In this document: one piece after another, positions 15,355 through 20,182 of the stretch
Layout of the letters: every line of letters begins with the position of its first letter
Position numbering within the stretch: the stretch's first letter is position 1
DNA from: NAK82 sp036172345
GTDB lineage: Bacteria > Chloroflexota > Anaerolineae > 4572-78 > NAK82
NCBI GenBank assembly: GCA_036172345.1
Contig: JASFBB010000278.1
Coordinates: forward strand, 1 to 20,182
Direction: 5' to 3'
Length of the DNA: 20,182 bases
Program-made: the position numbers and the translations under genes
The notes under the pieces: model-generated
Databases searched by the model: none
What the model saw: only the letters and a program-made list of their open reading frames with translations
What the model was told of the DNA's origin: nothing

Positions 15355-16098
15355 CTATAACAAGGTGTTTATGATCACAACGACGAGCACCAGTACTGCA
15401 ATGAGCCAACGTAGTATGTCTTGAGCCCACAAGCTGCCCAGATGCCACGGCTTGTGTGCCAGATATGCTCCTGCTGTATACAGCTCCTCGCCTAGAAGGG
15501 CCGCCCGAGATGTGGTGACCACAAAGGGCAACACAGCGGGTTCGCTGGCGCCGCCCAGCTGTACCCCCACCCGTTGGACACCTGCTTCGCCCATCAGTAG
15601 ATATTCTGCGCCGAAGAACCCGGTCATCACGTTCACTTCAACCGACTCCCGAGCCAGGATACCCATAACGCCCGCGGCATATGCCGTCGGTGTTGCCGTC
15701 AACCAGCGGACATCCGGCTTTGCCTGCGGGAGACCGGTGGCAAGGCTACGTCTGATGCGATGTACTTGGTCTTCCGCCAATAGATGCAACGTTGCGTCCC
15801 CCGTGGTCACGAGCGGCATCTGACCGGTCAAACTTAAATGTTTCGCTATGGGCCTTAGCACCTCTGCGCTTGCCAAGCTATCCATTGCCGCCCCGGTCCA
15901 TAGGCTGCCTCTGCCTAACGTGACATGGAGCGCACGACCCTGCTCAATAGCGCGCTGTATAGCCTTGTTTAATCGATCAAAGGCGAAGATAGCCCGCCAT
16001 TCAGCAGGCCGCCACCGAGCTGTTCGATACCTGCCGATCACGAGTGTCACTATAAAAACGAGCAACAATCCTAATAGCATGCGTTGGGTCTCGTTCAT
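15355..16098 (-). CDS. DUF6754-like membrane-anchored protein
   Basis: A 247-residue protein with a helix at each end (about 8-22 and 229-246) and a soluble middle domain. The middle contains RALHVTLGRGSL (55-66), PDVRWLTATPTAYAAGVMG (128-146), MTGFFGAEYLLMGE (158-171) and GEELYTAGAYL (203-213). This arrangement fits what I know as DUF6754, a family of unknown function from Chloroflexota and other bacteria; the assignment is from memory and tentative. Both ends are membrane segments, so the middle domain lies on one side of the membrane. The start is ATG 16098, three bases after the preceding stop, with GGTGAG close by. Confidence 0.68.
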   Translation of the reverse strand: MNETQRMLLGLLLVFIVTLVIGRYRTARWRPAEWRAIFAFDRLNKAIQRAIEQGRALHVTLGRGSLWTGAAMDSLASAEVLRPIAKHLSLTGQMPLVTTGDATLHLLAEDQVHRIRRSLATGLPQAKPDVRWLTATPTAYAAGVMGILARESVEVNVMTGFFGAEYLLMGEAGVQRVGVQLGGASEPAVLPFVVTTSRAALLGEELYTAGAYLAHKPWHLGSLWAQDILRWLIAVLVLVVVIINTLL

Positions 16099-16101
16099 GT
16101 C

Positions 16102-16398
16102 TCACCATCGGCGCTCGCGCTGATGCGAACTCGTTCTGGACACTCCGAGCTGGGAGGATTCCAGTCGATGCAACAGAGCATCCCACTGTTTTTGATCTGT
16201 CAATAATGCTATTCCTCCGTCAATCCAGCGGCACGGAACTAGAATATCCAGAAACGGTTGTAAGACCAGGAGCAGTTGAGCACCTATGAAGCCGAGTGGC
16301 TTGTGTGCATACAGAAACGCGACGGCGGGAACGGAGAGTCGCCAGCGAACCAATTGGTGCGCGATCCACTCTGATAAGCTCCCACTTGGCATGGTCAT
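16102..16398 (-). CDS. Small conserved hydrophobic protein of unknown function
   Basis: A 98-residue protein. A basic N-terminal part (WIAHQLVRWRL) is followed by a hydrophobic stretch at about 23-55 that contains AHKPLGFIGAQLLLVLQPF (31-49). The C-terminus is hydrophilic (LHRLESSQ and an Arg-rich tail). The AHKPLxFxGxQ pattern looks conserved in uncharacterised bacterial proteins I can recall, but no function is known. The start is ATG 16398, one base after the stop of the HEAT-repeat gene, with GGAAGG about eight bases upstream. An ATG six bases later is equally possible. The tight packing on both sides argues for a real gene. It may sit at the membrane surface as a small accessory subunit. 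Confidence 0.68.
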   Translation of the reverse strand: MTMPSGSLSEWIAHQLVRWRLSVPAVAFLYAHKPLGFIGAQLLLVLQPFLDILVPCRWIDGGIALLTDQKQWDALLHRLESSQLGVSRTSSHQRERRW

Positions 16399-16399
16399 C

Positions 16400-17239
16400 T
16401 CATCTACCTTCCGTGCTAAGTGGTCGTGGCAGGCGATCTCGTCTGAACAGACAACCTAGTCGTCGCCATCCTCGGCAAGCGATTGCCGCGAGGGCTCGCG
16501 CTGCCTCAGTGGCCAGCATACCGTCCAGAGCAGTGTCGTTGAGCAGTCTCTCCAGACGAGGTATAGCGGCTGACGCTCCGAGTCGGCCGAGTGCCCAAGC
16601 AGCCGTATAACGTACCTCGGGTTGGGGATCGTCCAGAGCATTGAGCAGAGCCGGCAACGCCGCGCGCACGCGACGTGCCCCCAATGTATAGGCTGCGCTG
16701 CGCCGCACCAGTGGAGATTCGTCCTCAAGTCGCTCGATCAACGATGGGATGGCGCGCTCATCCCATAGTCGTGCAAAGGCGCTGACAGTGGCTCTACGTA
16801 CGCCGGGAGCCGGATCGCGCAGCAGCTCCATCAGGCGGGGCACCGCTGCACGCACCTGTTGGCGGATAAGCGCCTCGACGGCACTTTGGCGCACCATTGC
16901 ATCGGGATGTTCAAGCGCACGCAGCAGACCGGACACCTCCGCTTGGTGCATCTGGGTCAGCGCATCGATGGCGGCCGCTTGCGCGAGCGGAGGACCTTCG
17001 GTCATGGCACGCTGCAGTATCGCTTTAGTTTCGGGAGTTCGGGCTCGTACCAACACCGTCGCAGCTTGCCAGCGCACAAAGGGGTGCTCATCTTGAAGAG
17101 CTCCTTCAAGAGCTGTCAACACATCAGCGCGGGATTGACGTGTTGCCTCAGCAAGGCGCGCAACCGCCTGCCAGCGCAGGATAGGATGCTGCGCCTTCAG
17201 GGCGCTAATGAGATCTGCCACTTTATCAGGACGCTTCAT
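16400..17239 (-). CDS. HEAT-repeat (PBS lyase-type) protein
   Basis: A 279-residue all-helical protein made of about eight HEAT-like repeats of roughly 31 residues. The repeated pattern is D-x3-VRxxAxxAL followed by A-x-P-x-L, for example in HPFVRWQAATVL, APGVRRATVSAF, SPLVRRSAAYTL and QPEVRYTAAWAL. Such repeats form curved solenoids that bind other proteins or peptides. There is no enzymatic motif. The C-terminal 25 residues are Arg-rich and fall outside the repeats. The start is ATG 17239, only about nine bases after the predicted transcription start and without a Shine-Dalgarno. It is the first gene of the nine-gene operon. A natural hypothesis is that it binds the tryptophan-leucine motifs of the zinc-ribbon scaffold encoded four genes downstream. 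Confidence 0.85.
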   Translation of the reverse strand: MKRPDKVADLISALKAQHPILRWQAVARLAEATRQSRADVLTALEGALQDEHPFVRWQAATVLVRARTPETKAILQRAMTEGPPLAQAAAIDALTQMHQAEVSGLLRALEHPDAMVRQSAVEALIRQQVRAAVPRLMELLRDPAPGVRRATVSAFARLWDERAIPSLIERLEDESPLVRRSAAYTLGARRVRAALPALLNALDDPQPEVRYTAAWALGRLGASAAIPRLERLLNDTALDGMLATEAARALAAIACRGWRRLGCLFRRDRLPRPLSTEGR

Positions 17240-17254
17240 AGTTTACGTAATGTT

Positions 17255-17283
17255 AGTATAGCACACTTCTTGTCAAATTGCAA
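17255..17283 (-). promoter_or_regulatory. Extended -10 promoter of the nine-gene operon
   Basis: On the minus strand, TTGCAA (17278-17283) and TATACT (17255-17260) have a 17-base spacer ending in TGC, which makes an extended -10 element. A TTGACA also occurs inside the spacer (17272-17277) but is too close to the -10 box. Predicted +1 is near 17248, so the 5' leader is about nine bases. Confidence 0.7.
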
Positions 17284-17321
17284 CCTGTTTTTTCCAAGAA
17301 ACATTCCCTCCCACTTTAAAA

Positions 17322-17350
17322 TTGCCGAATTCATAGCCCCAAGATAGAAT
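17322..17350 (+). promoter_or_regulatory. Promoter of the tandem degV genes
   Basis: TTGCCG (17322-17327) and TAGAAT (17345-17350) have a 17-base spacer. The predicted start is near 17357, about 43 bases before ATG 17400, leaving room for the AGAGG ribosome binding site. It is divergent from the nine-gene operon promoter, with 38 bases between the two -35 boxes. Confidence 0.55.
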
Positions 17351-17399
17351 GGGATGCATTATCCGGTGTCTTGATACCAAGATGACTAAGAGGTAAACG

Positions 17400-18263
17400 A
17401 TGATAGCTGTAGTTACTGACACGTGTGCCAGTATTCCGCAACGTCTGGTTGAGTCGCTCCAAATCGAGATCGTACCCTACTACATCCACCGGGAAGGTGA
17501 AACCTTGCGCGATATGATCGACATCTCCCCAGAGGAGTTTTATCGCTGGCTGCCATCGGTCCAGAAATTACCCACGACTGCTAATCCGGGGCCAGGCGAC
17601 TATTTACAAGCTTTTGAGCGCGCCGCGCAACGTGCTACGGGGATCGTTTCCATCCATATGACCTCTAAGGGAAGTGGCGCCTATCAAGCGGGATGTGTGG
17701 CGCGGGAGATGGCCGAGGCACGCATGCCAGGTGTTCGGATCGAAGTGATCGACACCTTGCAGGTTTCAGGTGTGCATGCGTTGGCCACCGTTGAGGCGGC
17801 ATATGTCGCGCAGCAAGAGGGTAGTTTGGAAGAGGTCGCCGAGACAGCCCGTTATGTGGCACGCTCTGGGTTGATGCTTCAAGCGTTTGACACGCTCCGC
17901 TATCTCTATCTTGGGGGCCGCATCGGAAAAGCGAAGCACTTGGTAGGCACTTTGCTCAACATCAAACCCATTGTCAGTATGGCTGATGGCATTGTGGTCC
18001 CTATGGGGCAGGCACGCAGCATTGAACAGGCGTACCGCAAGATGGTGGAGATGATGGCGGATAGGGGCGCCGGTAAGGGGCCTATCAAGGTAGCTATTAC
18101 CCATAATGCAGCCCCTGACCGTGCAGCCGCATTGCTTGAGCTGGTCACCAGGACATTCGACTGCCGTGAGACATTTATCACCCAAACCTCTCCTGCCTTA
18201 GGTGTGCATACTGGCCCGGGTATGATCGGTGTCAGTTATTTTCCGCTTCGAGCAGGAGATTGA
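17400..18263 (+). CDS. DegV family fatty-acid-binding protein (first copy)
   Basis: A DegV/FakB-like protein. FakB proteins bind a fatty acid and present it to the kinase FakA, which makes acyl-phosphate for phospholipid synthesis. The 287 residues contain VTDTCASIP (5-13, the TDS-like first loop), TTANPGPGDYLQAFE (59-73), MTSKGSGAYQ, and DTLRYLYLGGRIGKAKHLVGTLL (a nearly invariant helix region). HTGPGMIGVSYFP near the C-terminus corresponds to the family GPG loop. ATG 17400 is preceded by AGAGG. No FakA/DhaK-type kinase is in the window. It is followed after seven bases by a close paralog. Which fatty acid it binds cannot be read from the sequence. Confidence 0.9.
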   Translation: MIAVVTDTCASIPQRLVESLQIEIVPYYIHREGETLRDMIDISPEEFYRWLPSVQKLPTTANPGPGDYLQAFERAAQRATGIVSIHMTSKGSGAYQAGCVAREMAEARMPGVRIEVIDTLQVSGVHALATVEAAYVAQQEGSLEEVAETARYVARSGLMLQAFDTLRYLYLGGRIGKAKHLVGTLLNIKPIVSMADGIVVPMGQARSIEQAYRKMVEMMADRGAGKGPIKVAITHNAAPDRAAALLELVTRTFDCRETFITQTSPALGVHTGPGMIGVSYFPLRAGD

Positions 18264-18270
18264 TAGAACT

Positions 18271-19125
18271 ATGATCGCGGTTGTGACCGACACCTGTGCC
18301 AGCATTCCCCGTGCCTTAGTGGAGAGTCTCCAGATTGAGTTAGTGCCCTATTACATCCATCGCGGACACGAAACGCTGCGTGATGAGATAGACATCGCGG
18401 CCGGGGAATTCTACCGATGGCTTCCCTCGGCGACGCAGTTGCCGACAACGGCTAATCCTGGCCCGGGTGATTATTTGCGAGCTTTCGAACGAGTTTCAGC
18501 ACGCGCTTCCCAGGTCGTGGTACTGACTATGACCTCCAAGGGAAGCGGGGCTTATCAGTCTGCCCAGATTGCACGGGAGATCGCCGCTACGCAATTTCCC
18601 CACCTGCGCGTTCACGTGTTAGATACGTTGCAGGTAGCTATGGTGCATGGGTGGGCAGCCGTCGAGGCCGCTCGCGTTGCACAGAGCGGTGCGGGGGTCG
18701 AAGAAGTGCTCGCAACAGCGCAGCGCGTCAGCCAGGCCGGATGTATGCTCAAGACGGCCGACACGTTGCGCTATCTATACTTGGGTGGGCGCATTGGACG
18801 AGCCAAGCATCTGGTGGGAACATTGCTGAATGTGAAACCTATCATCAGTATGCAAGAAGGCATCATTGTGCCGGTGGGTACGGCACGGAGCATCTCACAT
18901 GCTATGACAAAGATGATTGGCCTGATGGCGGAGCGGGGTGCAGCTCAAATGCCCATCAAGGTTGCCGTAACGCATGCCGCTGCTCCTGAACGAGCAGCGG
19001 CGCTTTTGAAGTTGGTGCTTGCTGCTTTTGATTGTGTTGAGGTTCTGGTCACCCAGCTGTCACCCGCGTTGGGCGTGCATACCGGCCCTGGCTGCGTGGG
19101 CGTGAACTTCTTCCCCGTGCGCTGA
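18271..19125 (+). CDS. DegV family fatty-acid-binding protein (second copy)
   Basis: A 284-residue paralog of the preceding gene, aligned end to end without large gaps and by eye about two thirds identical. TDTCASIP, TTANPGPGDYL, MTSKGSGAYQ, the LRYLYLGGRIGRAKHL region and HTGPGCVGV are all kept. Differences cluster in the probable lipid-pocket segments: DTLQVAMVHGW here against DTLQVSGVHAL in the first copy, so a serine in that loop is replaced by alanine. The two may therefore prefer different acyl chains (inference). The start is ATG 18271, seven bases after the upstream stop, with GGAG about 12 bases upstream. An in-frame ATG at 18229 would overlap the first gene and is rejected because the homology begins at 18271. 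It ends 12 bases from the convergent cysK. Confidence 0.9.
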   Translation: MIAVVTDTCASIPRALVESLQIELVPYYIHRGHETLRDEIDIAAGEFYRWLPSATQLPTTANPGPGDYLRAFERVSARASQVVVLTMTSKGSGAYQSAQIAREIAATQFPHLRVHVLDTLQVAMVHGWAAVEAARVAQSGAGVEEVLATAQRVSQAGCMLKTADTLRYLYLGGRIGRAKHLVGTLLNVKPIISMQEGIIVPVGTARSISHAMTKMIGLMAERGAAQMPIKVAVTHAAAPERAAALLKLVLAAFDCVEVLVTQLSPALGVHTGPGCVGVNFFPVR

Positions 19126-19137
19126 ATCGCACAAGGG

Positions 19138-20070
19138 TTATCCTGCCAGGTCAGCAAACAGCGCTGTGCTGAGATACCGTTCGCCAAACGAGGGAATGAT
19201 CACCACGATCATCTTGCCTGCATTTTCCTGCCGCCGAGCGACTTGTAGCGCGGCCCACATTGCCGCTCCCGATGAAATGCCGACCAACAGACCTTCTTCA
19301 CGTGCCATCCGCCGGGCCGTCTCGAAGGCATCCTCGTTTTTCACCCGGATGACCTCATCATAGATCTTGGTATTCAGTACCTCAGGAATGAACCCGGCCC
19401 CGATACCCTGGATGGGATGAGGTCCTCTCTGTCCGCCGGAAAGCACCGGCGACGCATCCGGTTCGACAGCGATGCACTTGAAAGAGGGCTTGCGTGCCTT
19501 GATCACCTCTCCCACCCCGGTGATAGTACCACCGGTGCCCACGCCTGCCACCAGGATATCCGCCTGGCCATCCGTATCCCGCCAGATCTCCTCGGCGGTG
19601 GTCCTGCGATGGATCTCCGGATTGGCCGGGTTCTTGAACTGTTGAGGCATGAAGTAGCGTTTGGGGTCACTGGCTACGAGCTCCTCCGCCTGGCGCACCG
19701 CTCCCCTCATGCCTTCGGCTCCGGGGGTGAGGAGAAGGTTTGCGCCAAACGCCTGAAGGACACGGCGTCGCTCGACGCTCATGGTGTCGGGCATGATCAC
19801 TGTGAGCTTGTAGCCGCGGGCAGCAGCCACGTAGGCCAAGGCGATGCCGGTATTGCCGCTCGTGGGTTCGACGATCTCTACGCCCGGCCCGAGAAGGCCC
19901 TGTTTTTCTGCTTCCCAGACCATGGCAGCGCCGATGCGACATTTCGCCGAGTAGGCCGGGTTGCGACCTTCGATCTTCGCCAACAAGGTGGCTTTTGTAG
20001 CGCCAGCGATGCGGTTCAAGCGCACAAGCGGTGTGTGCCCGATCGAGTAGGAGTTATCCGGGTAGATCAC
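19138..20070 (-). CDS. cysK: Cysteine synthase (O-acetylserine sulfhydrylase)
   Basis: A PLP enzyme that makes cysteine from O-acetylserine and sulfide. The 310 residues show the PLP lysine K43 in NPAYSAKCRIG, the substrate loop TSGNT (70-74), the phosphate-binding GVGTGGT (176-182) and ISSGA near 265-269. Sequence signatures are those of proteobacterial CysK: IGHTPLVRLNRI, TSGNTGIALAYVAAARGYKLT, and the ending ERYLSTALFADL, which E. coli CysK shares almost word for word. The start is GTG 20070 with AGGGGG about seven bases upstream. It is convergent with the second degV gene. The gene appears richer in GC and in C/G third codon positions than the operon around it (impression by eye), which would fit acquisition by transfer. 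Confidence 0.95.
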   Translation of the reverse strand: MIYPDNSYSIGHTPLVRLNRIAGATKATLLAKIEGRNPAYSAKCRIGAAMVWEAEKQGLLGPGVEIVEPTSGNTGIALAYVAAARGYKLTVIMPDTMSVERRRVLQAFGANLLLTPGAEGMRGAVRQAEELVASDPKRYFMPQQFKNPANPEIHRRTTAEEIWRDTDGQADILVAGVGTGGTITGVGEVIKARKPSFKCIAVEPDASPVLSGGQRGPHPIQGIGAGFIPEVLNTKIYDEVIRVKNEDAFETARRMAREEGLLVGISSGAAMWAALQVARRQENAGKMIVVIIPSFGERYLSTALFADLAG

Positions 20071-20182
20071 GTTGTTGCCCCCTGTTAGAGACTCTCAAGG
20101 TGCCCTATTGCCATTCTCCCACGCTCCTCAAGCTTGCGCTGGCCGGGCCATCGCCCAGATGCCCTGCCTTAGGGCTCCAGCC

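Noticed and set aside
19117..19132. Hairpin GTGCG/CGCAC around the second degV stop
   Set aside because: Only five base pairs and no T-run; too weak to call a terminator, although the genes are convergent.
19417..20088. 223-codon plus-strand frame opposite cysK
   Set aside because: CysK on the other strand has every catalytic motif. This frame is a shadow caused by high GC.
20071..20182. Possible C-terminal end of an upstream minus-strand gene stopping at 20105
   Set aside because: Only 25 codons are visible, with no recognisable motif, so a gene cannot be supported from this window.

Overview
The window looks like a chromosomal segment of a Chloroflexota bacterium, probably Anaerolineae-like. 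This is inferred from the style of the proteins: a zinc-type L32 next to a cysteine-rich DUF177 protein, an sdhC-sdhD-sdhA-sdhB order, and a long cluster of membrane and regulatory proteins with a MutL/GlmL-family ATPase of a kind I associate with that phylum. No rRNA, tRNA, CRISPR array or intact insertion sequence was seen.

Layout. 1-2441 (minus): yceD (DUF177), rpmF, fabD and fabG (cut by the left edge), a ribosome and fatty-acid synthesis operon driven by a perfect TTGACA-N17-TATAAT promoter whose predicted start lies at the first base of the yceD start codon. 2442-2846: a regulatory stretch with that promoter, a small transposon-end-like repeat, a second promoter with a dyad in its spacer, and a 13-bp leader hairpin. 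2847-4322 (plus): a membrane family-2 glycosyltransferase resembling cellulose/mannan synthases. 4373-7807 (minus): succinate dehydrogenase, sdhC-sdhD-sdhA-sdhB.

8020-17239 (minus) is the most interesting region: nine tightly packed genes, apparently one operon from a single extended -10 promoter. In order of transcription they encode a HEAT-repeat protein, a small hydrophobic protein, a DUF6754-like protein, a multi-pass membrane protein, an 834-residue zinc-ribbon membrane scaffold with eight copies of a P-x-W-L-x-x-L motif, a second multi-pass protein, an ASKHA-fold ATPase of the glutamate mutase MutL/GlmL family, a barrel-sandwich plus KOW-like protein, and a Thr/Pro-rich surface protein with a sortase-like tail. 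No glutamate mutase subunit is present. I propose that this is an undescribed envelope-spanning complex powered or assembled by the actin-like ATPase.

17400-19125 (plus): two tandem DegV/FakB-like fatty-acid-binding proteins, divergent from the nine-gene operon. They may supply exogenous fatty acids to the same lipid pathway that fabD/fabG serve. 19138-20070 (minus): a cysteine synthase of the CysK type that reads very much like proteobacterial CysK. The last 112 bases hold only its ribosome binding site and unassigned sequence.
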